From Chitinophaga horti (GTDB taxonomy: Bacteria; Bacteroidota; Bacteroidia; Chitinophagales; Chitinophagaceae): a stretch of 64,000 nucleotides of DNA. Below are positions 1 through 8,288 of the stretch, one piece after another. The position numbers and the translations under genes were made by a program. Below the pieces are notes generated by a model. That model saw nothing but the letters and a program-made list of their open reading frames with translations. It searched no databases and was not told the origin of the DNA. Where the stretch lies: NCBI RefSeq assembly GCF_022867795.2, contig NZ_CP107006.1, positions 3,844,001 to 3,908,000 of the forward strand. The letters run 5' to 3'. Position 1 is the stretch's first letter; every line of letters begins with the position of its first letter.

Positions 1-1
1 A

Positions 2-775
2 GGGAAAATAACCCGGTTGTTAAGCTGTTTCCTGTTACTGGTCCTGCTGGTAATGGGGGCAGTCGTGCCGTTGTATGCCCAAACGCCCGATACTACCAGC
101 CCCGCGGTAAGGCAGTATATGCGCGATGTGCGTGCAAAAGCCGTAGCCGACTCCCTCGCTCGTGCCAGACAAGACTCGTTGCAACCGAAAGTCGTTGTGC
201 AGGATACCCTGCCCGCCCGCATCGTGGTGCGCGACACGGCCCGGGCACTGGTTAAAGATTCCATCATCATCGATACCAAACGCGAACACGATCCACGTAA
301 GGCTGCCTTCTACTCCGCCGTGCTGCCCGGTATGGGACAAATTTACAACCGTGAGTACTGGAAGCTGCCACTCGTGTACGGCGCCCTGGGCGTATCCACC
401 GGCGTATTCCTCTGGAACATGGACGGCTACCGCGAGTATCGCGACGCTTACCGCAGGCGTATGGCTAACGCCAACAATCCGAACTTTACGGACAAATACC
501 CTAATCTGCAACCAGACGACCTTAAGTATATCCGCGACAGTTACCGGCAGTACGTCGATTATTCAGTGATCGTATTTATTCTCGCGTATGGTCTTAACAT
601 CGTAGATGCAACGGTATTTGCCCACCTTAAACAGTTCGATATTTCCGACGACCTGAGCATGCGCCTTAGTCCGAAGATATTCGACAACCGGGCTTTGGGG
701 CTTTCGCTCAACTTCCAGCTGGGCAAAACCGGGAAGAATAAGCAGCAGAAGTTACTGTTCGTGTTCAGTAAATAA
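2..775 (+). CDS. DUF5683 domain protein (5' end outside window)
   Basis: Reading frame is already open at the left edge, so the start lies upstream; a TTG at 17 is in frame but is probably internal. The visible N-terminus is a hydrophobic signal segment ending near YAQ, followed by a polar linker. The conserved block AVLPGMGQIYNREYW and two later hydrophobic stretches (GALGVSTGVFLWNM; YSVIVFILAYGLNIVDA) are those of the DUF5683 family, a Bacteroidetes envelope protein of unknown function. It ends 44 bp before dapB on the same strand, so co-transcription is possible. Family assignment is firm; function is unknown. Confidence 0.8.
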   Translation, partial: GKITRLLSCFLLLVLLVMGAVVPLYAQTPDTTSPAVRQYMRDVRAKAVADSLARARQDSLQPKVVVQDTLPARIVVRDTARALVKDSIIIDTKREHDPRKAAFYSAVLPGMGQIYNREYWKLPLVYGALGVSTGVFLWNMDGYREYRDAYRRRMANANNPNFTDKYPNLQPDDLKYIRDSYRQYVDYSVIVFILAYGLNIVDATVFAHLKQFDISDDLSMRLSPKIFDNRALGLSLNFQLGKTGKNKQQKLLFVFSK

Positions 776-819
776 TATTTATCCCCTTCATTTCCAATCT
801 TATTACAATTACCAACGCC

Positions 820-1536
820 ATGAAAATAGCATTGATCGGATACGGCAAAATGGGCAAAGCCATCGAGGCCATCGCCGTTGCCAAAGGACACGAGATCTCT
901 CACATTATAGATGCCGACAGCCAACACCTGCTGGAAAAAGACAACCTGCAATCTGCCGACGTAGCCATTGAATTTTCTACGCCGGAAACCGCGTTTTCCA
1001 ACATCCTGAAGTGTTTTGAAGCAGGCGTTCCCGTGGTAAGTGGTACCACAGGCTGGCTGGAGCACCTGCCGGAAGTAACGGCTAAATGCCTCGAAAAGCA
1101 CCAGGCGTTTTTGTATGCGAGCAACTTCAGCATCGGCGTAAACATCTTTTTCGAACTGAACAAGAAACTGGCAGAACTGATGGGCCCTCATGCCGATTAC
1201 AACGTGCAGATGGAAGAAATTCACCACACCCAGAAGAAGGATGCGCCCAGCGGTACCGCTATTACGTTGGCGGAGCAGATCCTTGCGGCCAGCCAGGCGA
1301 AGAAGTCATGGGTAAACGAAGGCACCCACGACGCCGACAAACTGGGCATCGTGAGCAAACGGATCGACCCGGCCCCAGGGACACACGTCGTGAACTACAC
1401 CAGCACCATCGACGATATTACGATCATCCACACCGCGCACAGCCGCCAGGGCTTTGCTTCAGGCGCTGTAACAGCGGCCGAGTGGCTGAAAGATAAAAAG
1501 GGCGTGTTCTCCATGAAGGACGTACTCAACCTCTAG
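820..1536 (+). CDS. dapB: 4-hydroxy-tetrahydrodipicolinate reductase
   Basis: Reduces hydroxy-tetrahydrodipicolinate with NAD(P)H in the diaminopimelate/lysine pathway (cytosol). The 238-residue length suits the short Bacteroidetes form of DapB. Visible: the nucleotide-binding glycine loop GYGKMG (residues 7-12), the EFSTP segment (51-55), the catalytic EIHH (133-136) followed by KKDAPSGTA with the substrate-binding Lys and SGT. The ATG at 820 gives a start directly at the Rossmann strand. It lies between a DUF5683 gene and an Rrf2 regulator; no other dap gene is in the window. Confidence 0.95.
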   Translation: MKIALIGYGKMGKAIEAIAVAKGHEISHIIDADSQHLLEKDNLQSADVAIEFSTPETAFSNILKCFEAGVPVVSGTTGWLEHLPEVTAKCLEKHQAFLYASNFSIGVNIFFELNKKLAELMGPHADYNVQMEEIHHTQKKDAPSGTAITLAEQILAASQAKKSWVNEGTHDADKLGIVSKRIDPAPGTHVVNYTSTIDDITIIHTAHSRQGFASGAVTAAEWLKDKKGVFSMKDVLNL

Positions 1537-1551
1537 CTGCCGGTTTTTCCA

Positions 1552-1559
1552 TATATTTG
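1552..1559 (+). promoter_or_regulatory. Bacteroidetes -7 element for the Rrf2 gene
   Basis: The octamer TATATTTG fits the Bacteroidetes sigma-A -7 consensus TAnnTTTG and lies 40 bp before the Rrf2 ATG, just after dapB ends. The leader that follows carries a spaced dyad, TTTGCA at 1556 and TGCAAA at about 1579, which could be an autoregulatory site. Seen by eye only. Confidence 0.45.
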
Positions 1560-1599
1560 CAATGGTTCCTTTTGGGAATGCAAACAACGCTGTTACATT

Positions 1600-2016
1600 A
1601 TGTTATCAAAAAAGACTCAATATGCGTTTCACGCATTGGTTCACCTGGCAGAGAATGTGGATAAAGGTCCCGTACTGATTTCGGAAATAGCTTCTGAGAA
1701 AAATATATCGATCAAGTTCCTGGAGAACATTCTCCTGGAGTTGAAGAATGCCGGCATATTGGGCAGTAAAAAAGGTAAAGGTGGTGGTTATTACCTCCTG
1801 AAACAGCCAAAAGAGATCGCCATGGCGCGCATCATCCGCCTGCTGGATGGCCCCATTGCCTTGCTCCCCTGCGTGAGCCTCAACTACTACGAGCGCTGCG
1901 ACAACTGCAAGGACGAAGCCGTTTGCGGCCTCCACGACGTCATGAGCCGTGTGCGTGACGCCAGTCTTAAGATACTGGAAAACAAGACGTTAAAGGATAT
2001 TATTACCAAATCATAG
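1600..2016 (+). CDS. Rrf2-family transcriptional regulator (Fe-S type)
   Basis: Winged-helix regulator of the IscR/CymR/RirA group. Residues 1-60 carry the HTH, and the wing is the glycine-rich SKKGKGGGYYL (56-66). The C-terminal half holds four cysteines (C91, C100, C103, C109), as expected for a cluster-ligating Rrf2 protein, so it may sense Fe-S or redox state; this is inference. The next same-strand genes, about 520 bp on, are the sulfate assimilation genes cysH-cysD-cysN, which makes them the obvious candidate target. A rho-independent terminator follows directly. Confidence 0.88.
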   Translation: MLSKKTQYAFHALVHLAENVDKGPVLISEIASEKNISIKFLENILLELKNAGILGSKKGKGGGYYLLKQPKEIAMARIIRLLDGPIALLPCVSLNYYERCDNCKDEAVCGLHDVMSRVRDASLKILENKTLKDIITKS

Positions 2017-2022
2017 TATCGG

Positions 2023-2050
2023 AAGGAGCAGCGAAAGTTGCTCCTTTTTT
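2023..2050 (+). terminator. Terminator after the Rrf2 gene
   Basis: Stem AAGGAGCA / TGCTCCTT (2023-2030 with 2039-2046) with an 8-nt loop, running into a T tract to 2050. It sits 7 bp after the stop codon. Confidence 0.85.
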
Positions 2051-2079
2051 CTTTTGTTACCAGCGACAACTCCCTGCTC

Positions 2080-2277
2080 AGCCCCCGTTGTGTCACTCCC
2101 TTGTACGGCACCTTCGCTACCCAACTCCCACTCCTGTCGACCTTCTATTGGAGTTTTATTGGACTTACATTGGAGTTACATTGGAGTTACATTGGAGTTA
2201 CATTGGACTTCCCCTCTGCAAACATCAGATCGTACAGGAAAGGACCGGCCGGTGCAGTGAGTGACACAACGGGGGCT
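2080..2277. repeat. MITE-like element: 19-bp inverted repeat framing 11-bp tandem repeats
   Basis: A perfect 19-bp inverted repeat (2080-2098 and 2259-2277; right arm GAGTGACACAACGGGGGCT) frames a 198-bp segment. Inside are six tandem 11-bp units from 2147 to 2212 with consensus ATTGGAGTTAC: units 3-5 are identical, and units 1, 2 and 6 differ by a few bases. Shorter matching blocks (GCACC at 2108, GGTGC at 2251) lie inside the arms. No transposase is present. An almost identical arm motif recurs at 59293-59311 next to another 11-bp array, so this looks like a dispersed family. Function unknown. Confidence 0.8.
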
Positions 2278-2500
2278 AATGAGGGGATCAATTGCCGGTA
2301 ACCCTAAAATTGAACATGCCTGAAACATCCTGTTTACAAGCATTTCCGGGGAATACCCCTGTTAAAACCGAAGCCTGGTAAGAGCTATGCCCTTTCGGGG
2401 CCCTTTCCGGGCCCTTTCCGTAGTTTTAGGGCAAAATACAACCAACTAATAATCAGCCGATTAACAAAACATCAAAAGTTAGTCTATCTTTTATATAGGT
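2278..2500. other. Intergenic leader region before cysH
   Basis: No gene is visible. It holds a G/C-rich near-direct repeat (GGGGCCCTTTCCGGGCCCTTTCC, given here as two GGGCCCTTTCC-like copies around 2398-2419), then AT-rich DNA. A short dyad CTAT-N7-ATAG (2484-2498) lies just upstream of the cysH -7 element and is a possible operator. Confidence 0.4.
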
Positions 2501-2506
2501 TTTATG

Positions 2507-2514
2507 TATTTTTG
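2507..2514 (+). promoter_or_regulatory. -7 element for cysHDN
   Basis: TATTTTTG matches TAnnTTTG and lies 23 bp upstream of the cysH ATG. The dyad CTAT-N7-ATAG at 2484-2498 overlaps the spacer between the expected -33 region and this element, a good position for a repressor. Which protein binds there is not shown by the sequence; the nearby Rrf2 protein is the simplest guess. Confidence 0.5.
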
Positions 2515-2537
2515 TAATCAAGGTTTAAGGAAGATAC

Positions 2538-3272
2538 ATGGAAGAGATCAAGAAGATGCTGGCCCAGACGGACGACATCGCCTCTGGCCTGAGATTGCTG
2601 ACAGAAGAGTTTCCCGGCAAGGTGGCATTTTCCACCTCGTTCGGACAGGAAGACCAGGTTATTGCGGACATCATCTGGCGTAATAATCTGCCGATACGGG
2701 TGTTTACGCTCGATACCGGACGGTTATTCCAGGAAACCTACGACCTCATCGATCTTACCCGCGCCAGGTATAAACAAGAAATAGAGATCTTTTTTCCCGA
2801 CACTGCCGCTGTAGAGCGTTTGGTGCGCGAAAAAGGGGTAAACAGCTTTTACGACTCTGTGGAGAACCGGAAAGAATGCTGTTATGTGCGCAAAGTGGTG
2901 CCCCTGAACCGGGCGCTGGAAGGCGTAAAAGTATGGATTACCGGCCTTCGGGCAGAGCAATCCGACAACCGCCTGGGTATGGAAGCGCTGGAGCTGGACG
3001 AGCAACGGCAGCTGTTGAAGTACAATCCGCTTATCGAATGGACCTACAGCGACGTACTCGCCCACCTCGACAAACACAACGTGCCTTATAACAGGCTGCA
3101 CGATAAAGGTTTTATCAGCATCGGCTGCGCGCCCTGTACCAGGGCGATTGAACCGGGGGAACATCCCCGCGCCGGCAGATGGTGGTGGGAAACTTCCAAG
3201 AAAGAATGCGGCCTGCACAGTCACAATACGCAACAAGAGCAGATCATCCAACAACCGGAAGCCTCCAGGTAA
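2538..3272 (+). CDS. cysH: Adenylyl-sulfate (APS) reductase
   Basis: Assimilatory reductase making sulfite from APS with thioredoxin. The PP-loop-like fold begins with FSTSFGQEDQ (31-40). The [4Fe-4S] cysteine pairs are present: ECC at C114-C115 and CAPC at C197-C200. The catalytic cysteine is C224 in KKECGLH. The paired cluster cysteines mark the APS-type enzyme rather than cluster-free PAPS reductase, which agrees with no cysC being seen here. It leads the cysH-cysD-cysN operon, 28 bp before cysD. Length 244 residues is normal. Confidence 0.95.
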   Translation: MEEIKKMLAQTDDIASGLRLLTEEFPGKVAFSTSFGQEDQVIADIIWRNNLPIRVFTLDTGRLFQETYDLIDLTRARYKQEIEIFFPDTAAVERLVREKGVNSFYDSVENRKECCYVRKVVPLNRALEGVKVWITGLRAEQSDNRLGMEALELDEQRQLLKYNPLIEWTYSDVLAHLDKHNVPYNRLHDKGFISIGCAPCTRAIEPGEHPRAGRWWWETSKKECGLHSHNTQQEQIIQQPEASR

Positions 3273-3300
3273 GGCCCGGCACGGTAACTAAACTATCGAT

Positions 3301-4207
3301 ATGAACAGTATTAAATGGCAATTTCCACGCGCGCTGGAAGATGAAGCGATCTACATCCTGAGAGAAACAGCTGCGCAATTCGAGCGTCCCGCTATTCTTT
3401 TTTCCGGAGGTAAAGATTCCATTACCATCGTTCGCCTGGCGCAAAAAGCTTTCTATCCTGGTAAAATACCATTTCCCTTATTACACATCGACACCGGTCA
3501 TAACTTCCCCGAAACCATCCAGTTCCGCGACTGGCTGGTGAAAGAACTGGGCCTGGAGCTGATCGTACGCAACGTGCAGGACAGCATTGACCAGGGCAAA
3601 GTGAAGGAAGAATCCGGCAAATACGCCAGCCGTAACGCCCTGCAAACCGTTACCCTGCTGGACGCCATCGAAGAACTGAAGTTCGACGCCTGCATCGGCG
3701 GCGCCCGCCGGGACGAAGAGAAGGCACGCGCCAAAGAACGCATCTTCTCCGTACGCGACGGAGTTCGGCCAATGGAACGCAAAAATCCAGCGCCCCGAGC
3801 TGTTCGATATGCTCAATGGCAAGATCAACATCGGCGAAAACGTACGCGTGTTCCCCATCTCCAACTGGACGGAACTGGACGTATGGAACTATATCCGCGA
3901 AGAAAAACTCGAAATACCCACCATCTACTTCTCCCACGAACGCGAGATCATCGAGCGTGACGGCATGTACTGGCCTTACTCCCCGTTCCTTAACACCACC
4001 GAGGAGGAGAAGCCTTTCGTATCGAAAGTACGCTTCCGTACCGTGGGCGACATGACCTGTACCGCTGCCGTGATGTCTGAGGCCGACCAGCTGGAAGACA
4101 TCATCGCGGAGATCATGGAAGCCAAGATTTCTGAACGTGGCGCGCGCATCGACGACAAACGGTCGGAAGCCGCCATGGAAAAGCGCAAACAGGCAGGGTA
4201 TTTTTAA
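3301..4207 (+). pseudogene. cysD: Sulfate adenylyltransferase small subunit, frameshifted
   Basis: CysD with CysN makes APS from ATP and sulfate. The PP-loop SGGKDS is at residues 35-40. The frame is intact through ERIFSVRD (D153, codon 3757-3759), then shifts: 3760-3761 is GG where one G restores EFGQWNAKIQRPELF and the rest of the protein to the stop at 4207. With one base removed the product is 301 residues, the normal CysD length, and is highly conserved on both sides. The in-frame product as given would be a 219-residue chimera ending at 3960. Either a recent inactivating insertion or a sequencing error; cysH and cysN are intact, which favours error. Confidence 0.9.
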
Positions 4208-4229
4208 TTCATTCTCTTAATTCTGATCA

Positions 4230-5477
4230 ATGGACGTTTTACGTATAACCACCTCCGGTAGTGTAGATGATGGCAAAAGCACCCTTATAGGCCGCCTTTT
4301 GTACGATACCAAATCGATTCCCCAGGATAAAATGGAGGCGCTGCATTCGGCCTCCAAACGCAAAGGGCTCGACTTCACCGATCTGTCGCTGCTCACAGAC
4401 GGCCTCATCGCCGAACGCGAACAGGGCATCACGATCGATGTGGCGCACATCTACTTCTCTACCCCCAACCGCAAATACATTATTGCCGATACACCCGGCC
4501 ACTTTGAATATACCCGTAACATGGTGACCGGCTCCTCCACCGCACAGGTGTCGCTCATCCTGATCGATGCGCGCAAAGGCATTGTGGACCAGACCTACCG
4601 TCACTACTTCATCGCCAACCTGCTCCGCATCAAACACCTCGTGGTGTGCGTGAACAAGATGGACCTTGTAGATTATGCGCAGGAACGTTTTGACGAGATC
4701 GTGGAAGATTTTAAGCAGCTGACCGGGCAGGCGGCGTTTAAAGAGCAGGAAGTGAAGTTCATTCCCGCGTCTTCCCTGTATGGCGAAAACGTGGTGACCC
4801 GCAGTGAGAAGATCGGCTGGTATGATGGTCCTACGTTACTCGATTACCTCGAGCAACTGGACGTAGCGCACGAAGCCGACAACCTGCCTGCACGCTTCCC
4901 CGTGCAGTACGTCATTCGTCCAAAATCGGAAGCCTTCCATGACTTCCGCGGCTTCGCCGGCAAGATCGCCAGCGGCAGCTTTAAAGTGGGCGACCAGGTA
5001 GTGTCATTGCCCTCTCAACATAAAAGCACCATCAAAAGCATCGAGAAATTTGAAACACAGCTGAACGAGGCCCACACCGGCGACAGCGTAGTGATCACCC
5101 TCGACGACGAAATAGATAGCAGCCGCGGCAACATCCTCGTAAAAGCGAACGAAGAACCCGAGGCCCGCAAAGAAATTACCGCCTACGTTTGCTGGATGGA
5201 CCAGACCAAACTCGTAGCCGGTAAAACCTACCTGCTGCAACACGGCATCAACCGCGTGAAAGCCAAGGTACAGCTCATCCATCACGTTATCGAAGTAACT
5301 ACTCACCGCACACAAGACGATGTGCGTGAATTGGGATTAAATGATATCGGCAAGATCACCCTCAAGACGGCCAGTCCCGTTTTTGCGGACACGTATATAC
5401 AAAATCCGGGCAACGGAGCGTTTATACTGGTAGACGAGTTTTCCAACGCTACGGTAGCCGTTGGGTTTGTGGAATAA
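4230..5477 (+). CDS. cysN: Sulfate adenylyltransferase large subunit (GTPase)
   Basis: GTPase subunit that drives APS synthesis with CysD. EF-Tu-like G domain: G1 GSVDDGKST (10-18), G3 DTPGH (87-91), G4 NKMD (142-145), followed by two beta-barrel domains. The 415-residue length is typical of a free-standing CysN without a fused APS kinase (CysC) domain, which fits an APS-reducing pathway. It begins 22 bp after cysD. A bidirectional terminator follows at 5508-5536. Confidence 0.95.
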   Translation: MDVLRITTSGSVDDGKSTLIGRLLYDTKSIPQDKMEALHSASKRKGLDFTDLSLLTDGLIAEREQGITIDVAHIYFSTPNRKYIIADTPGHFEYTRNMVTGSSTAQVSLILIDARKGIVDQTYRHYFIANLLRIKHLVVCVNKMDLVDYAQERFDEIVEDFKQLTGQAAFKEQEVKFIPASSLYGENVVTRSEKIGWYDGPTLLDYLEQLDVAHEADNLPARFPVQYVIRPKSEAFHDFRGFAGKIASGSFKVGDQVVSLPSQHKSTIKSIEKFETQLNEAHTGDSVVITLDDEIDSSRGNILVKANEEPEARKEITAYVCWMDQTKLVAGKTYLLQHGINRVKAKVQLIHHVIEVTTHRTQDDVRELGLNDIGKITLKTASPVFADTYIQNPGNGAFILVDEFSNATVAVGFVE

Positions 5478-5507
5478 GCGTATTCATTTTATCAACTATA
5501 AATGCGA

Positions 5508-5536
5508 AAGGAAGGCGGGGAGCCTTCCTTTTTTTA
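5508..5536. terminator. Shared terminator between cysN and threonine dehydrogenase
   Basis: Stem AAGGAAGGC / GCCTTCCTT (5508-5516 with 5522-5530), 5-nt loop, T tract to 5535. It lies between convergent genes; the opposite strand has only a short T run, so it mainly serves cysN. Confidence 0.8.
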
Positions 5537-6481
5537 TTACTTCTTCAAATTCTTCAACATATCCACAGTCATCTTTTCCAGGTCGTATTCCGGTTTCCAG
5601 CCCCATTGTTCGCGGGCGGCGGAGTCGTCGATGCTCTGCGGCCAGCCGTCGGCGATCTGCTGGCGGTAGTCTGGTTCGTAGCTGATAGTAAAGGACGGAA
5701 TATGTTTTTTGATCTCCTCGCTGATCTCTTTCGGAGAAAAGCTCATACCGGAGAGGTTGTAAGCGGAACGGATCTTCACCCTGGCAGCATCGGCCTCCAT
5801 CAGTTCGATGGTAGCACGGATGGCGTCGGGCATGTACATCATCGGCAGATACGTGTCTTCGCGCAGGAAACACTCGTATTTGCCTTCTTCCAGGGCCTCG
5901 TGGTAAATTTCCACCGCGTAGTCGGTAGTACCACCGCCTGGTGCAGATTTATAGCTGATCAGGCCCGGGTAACGCAGGCTGCGCACATCGATGCCATAAC
6001 GGTGATTATAGTATTCGCACCAGCGCTCACCGGCGAACTTGCTAATACCATAGATGGTAGTCGGTTCGATGATCGTATGCTGTTCGGTATCGGCTTTAGG
6101 GGAGTTAGGACCAAATACGGCGATGGAACTGGGCCAGTAGATTTTGTCCAGGCCTTCTTCCTTAGCAATGTCCAGCACGTTCAGCAGGCTTTGCATGTTG
6201 ATGTGCCATGCCAGCAGCGGGTTCTTTTCACCGGTAGCAGATAAGATAGCCGCCAGCAGGTAAATCTGCGTGATGTTGTGACGGATCACCAGCACGTGCA
6301 GCATTTCCTTGTTCATCACATCCAGCGATACATAGGGGCCGCTGCCTTTCAGCAACTCGTGTTCTTCCCGCAGGTCGGACGCCACTACGTTCTGGTCGCC
6401 ATACATTTTGCGCAACGCCAGTGTCAGCTCTACTCCGATCTGCCCGCAGGCGCCGATAACAAGGATCTTATCTTTCTTCAT
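5537..6481 (-). CDS. L-threonine 3-dehydrogenase, GalE-like SDR type
   Basis: Extended short-chain dehydrogenase. NAD-binding loop IGACGQIG (residues 9-16), catalytic Y144 and K148 in TIYGISK, then GGGTTDYAVEIYHEAL and the conserved MMYMPDAIRA near the C-terminus. This arrangement and the 314-residue length match the epimerase-like L-threonine 3-dehydrogenases known from Bacteroidetes (for example Flavobacterium), which oxidise threonine to 2-amino-3-oxobutyrate. No kbl partner is in the window. The older generic label would be NAD-dependent epimerase. Confidence 0.8.
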   Translation of the reverse strand: MKKDKILVIGACGQIGVELTLALRKMYGDQNVVASDLREEHELLKGSGPYVSLDVMNKEMLHVLVIRHNITQIYLLAAILSATGEKNPLLAWHINMQSLLNVLDIAKEEGLDKIYWPSSIAVFGPNSPKADTEQHTIIEPTTIYGISKFAGERWCEYYNHRYGIDVRSLRYPGLISYKSAPGGGTTDYAVEIYHEALEEGKYECFLREDTYLPMMYMPDAIRATIELMEADAARVKIRSAYNLSGMSFSPKEISEEIKKHIPSFTISYEPDYRQQIADGWPQSIDDSAAREQWGWKPEYDLEKMTVDMLKNLKK

Positions 6482-6498
6482 TTTTATAAGTTGATGGG

Positions 6499-6506
6499 CA
6501 AATTTA
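6499..6506 (-). promoter_or_regulatory. -7 element for the threonine dehydrogenase gene
   Basis: On the minus strand the octamer reads TAAATTTG, a perfect TAnnTTTG, 17 bp upstream of the ATG at 6481. Confidence 0.5.
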
Positions 6507-6660
6507 GTTTGTTGGATGTAATATTAGCCGCTTCCCGAAAATATATAAACTATGTCATCAATTCCATGACAATACGATAACAAATTGTTTTACAGACTCC
6601 TCCTTCCGGCTTCTTTTTATCATCACTTTGCCACGCTTTCGCATTAAATCTGAAAACCTT

Positions 6661-6668
6661 TATTTTGC
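6661..6668 (+). promoter_or_regulatory. -7-like element abutting the kdsA start
   Basis: TATTTTGC is a near match to TAnnTTTG and ends only 3 bp before the ATG at 6672. If it is used, the transcript would be leaderless or nearly so. No purine-rich ribosome binding site is visible between them. Confidence 0.35.
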
Positions 6669-6671
6669 AGT

Positions 6672-7487
6672 ATGAAAACATTAAAGGCATTACTGAAAGA
6701 ACAATATAACCCGGATAACTTTTTCCTGATCGCAGGTCCATGTGTGGTAGAAAGCGAAGAACTGCTGAATACCGTGGCAGAAAAAGTATCGGGCATCTGT
6801 AAAAGGCTGAACATCCCTTACATCTTTAAAGCTTCTTACCGCAAGGCTAACCGTACGAGCATCCATTCCTTCACCGGCGTGGGTGATGTGGAAGGCCTGG
6901 AACTGCTGCAAAAGACTGGTCAGAAATTTAACCTGCCCGTTACCTCCGATATTCACTCTGCTGCCGAAGCTGCCATGGCCGCCGCTTATGTAGATGTGTT
7001 ACAGATCCCGGCGTTCCTTTGCCGCCAGACCGACATCCTGATCGCTGCCGCCGAAACGGGTAAAGTAGTGAACGTGAAGAAAGGTCAGTTCCTCAGCGGC
7101 GAGTCTATGAAATTCGCGGTAGAAAAAGTAAAGGGCGCTGGCAACGAACACGTAATGCTCACCGAAAGAGGTACCACCTTCGGTTACCAGGACCTGGTGG
7201 TAGACTACCGCAACATTCCTATCATGAAGCACCACGGCGCCCCCGTGATCATGGACTGTACCCATAGCCTGCAGCAGCCTAACCAGAGCAGCGGCGTAAC
7301 GGGCGGTAATCCGCAGATGATTGGCACCATTGCCAAGGCGGCTATTGCCACCGGTGCGGACGGACTGTTTATCGAAACCCACCCTGACCCTTCCTGCGCA
7401 TTGTCTGATGGCGCCAACATGCTGCGCCTCGACCTGCTGGAAGGTTTGCTGGAAGAACTGGTGAGACTGAGACAGGCGGTGAAATAA
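6672..7487 (+). CDS. kdsA: 3-deoxy-8-phosphooctulonate (Kdo-8-P) synthase
   Basis: Condenses phosphoenolpyruvate with arabinose 5-phosphate to Kdo 8-phosphate for lipopolysaccharide core synthesis (cytosol). Conserved segments: FFLIAGPCVVES near the N-terminus, FKASYRKANRTS, LQIPAFLCRQTD, KKGQFLSGESMK, and GLFIETHPDPSCALSDGANM at the C-terminal end of the barrel. The 271-residue length is normal. It stands alone, followed by a clear terminator. Confidence 0.96.
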   Translation: MKTLKALLKEQYNPDNFFLIAGPCVVESEELLNTVAEKVSGICKRLNIPYIFKASYRKANRTSIHSFTGVGDVEGLELLQKTGQKFNLPVTSDIHSAAEAAMAAAYVDVLQIPAFLCRQTDILIAAAETGKVVNVKKGQFLSGESMKFAVEKVKGAGNEHVMLTERGTTFGYQDLVVDYRNIPIMKHHGAPVIMDCTHSLQQPNQSSGVTGGNPQMIGTIAKAAIATGADGLFIETHPDPSCALSDGANMLRLDLLEGLLEELVRLRQAVK

Positions 7488-7498
7488 TCTCATCTGAA

Positions 7499-7525
7499 GG
7501 GCCGGCATCGCAGCCGGTCCTTTTT
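7499..7525 (+). terminator. Terminator after kdsA
   Basis: Stem GGGCCGGC / GCCGGTCC (one G-T pair) around 7499-7520 followed by five T. Confidence 0.75.
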
Positions 7526-7691
7526 GTATCACTTCGCCCGACTAAATCGTTAAAAAATCACGCGGCAGCAGCAACGGCACCTCCGAATATTACTTTTACG
7601 CTAAATAGCCGCCGACACCAACTTATCTGGCTACAAAACCCGCAGCCATCTGTTATCTTTACTGTAACATACCAATTGTTCAACCCGTTTT

Positions 7692-8285
7692 ATGAATATG
7701 CAGCCTAAGACCTTTTTCCCCCTAATATTGACAGGCGTTCTGTTATGCCTGACCATTATGTTCAGCCAATGCACTAAAGAAGCGGTGCAGGAGCAGAAAC
7801 TGTTTGGTACCCGTTTATCAATCTCGCCTGCGTCGGATACGGTGAAGACGGGCGACACACTTTGGCTGGAAATGATTGTTCCCGCACACTTTTATGATAA
7901 CGTTTTTAAGCACCAGGTAGCGCTGACCGATACCACTAACCTCGCGTTCTCCATTGGCTTTCATCATGTAACGCACAAGGCGCCTCACACCGACACTTAC
8001 CTGCAGTTTGCAGACCCGCTGGGCAACGACATGAACCCGGAGAAGCAAGAGATGACTTACCGGCCGATGAAGCTGAAACGTTATCCCGGCCACTATCTCC
8101 TGAAGTTCGGCGTTGTGCCCATCGTGGCAGGTGCTTATGCCATCGACTGGGGCAGGTCAGGTTCCGTATATCCAAAGGCGGGGCCCTTCCAGGTATTTGA
8201 GATAGCCCTCTTAAACACCGACCTGCACGAAAAGCTCGCTACTGGTCCTACCGAAACGAAACGATACTACTTTTACGCCCGATAA
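7692..8285 (+). CDS. Lipoprotein of unknown function (paralogue of next gene)
   Basis: 197 residues with a lipoprotein signal peptide; the probable lipidated cysteine is C27 in MFSQC, though the lipobox is not ideal. I do not recognise a named domain. The body is predicted mainly beta and contains GDTLWLEMIVPAHFYD; the C-terminus is KRYYFYAR. The downstream gene carries GDTLWVDMALPQTFYD and ends RYYFFYAE, so the two are tandem duplicates, 3 bp apart and surely co-transcribed. A -7-like TATCTTTA is at 7654-7661. The third codon is an alternative ATG start matching the paralogue (MQP). Confidence 0.75.
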   Translation: MNMQPKTFFPLILTGVLLCLTIMFSQCTKEAVQEQKLFGTRLSISPASDTVKTGDTLWLEMIVPAHFYDNVFKHQVALTDTTNLAFSIGFHHVTHKAPHTDTYLQFADPLGNDMNPEKQEMTYRPMKLKRYPGHYLLKFGVVPIVAGAYAIDWGRSGSVYPKAGPFQVFEIALLNTDLHEKLATGPTETKRYYFYAR

Positions 8286-8288
8286 CTT

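Noticed and set aside
559..1227. 222-codon minus-strand frame over the end of the DUF5683 gene and dapB
   Set aside because: Covers two real genes on the other strand; no family.
2147..2212. CRISPR-like array
   Set aside because: Units of 11 bp without spacers; this is a plain tandem repeat.
2038..2301. Open frame of 87 codons across the 11-bp repeats
   Set aside because: Repeat translation only (33 bp equals 11 codons), begins in a terminator T tract, no ribosome binding site, arms cross it.
5606..6244. 212-codon plus-strand frame in threonine dehydrogenase
   Set aside because: Complementary frame to a clear SDR enzyme.
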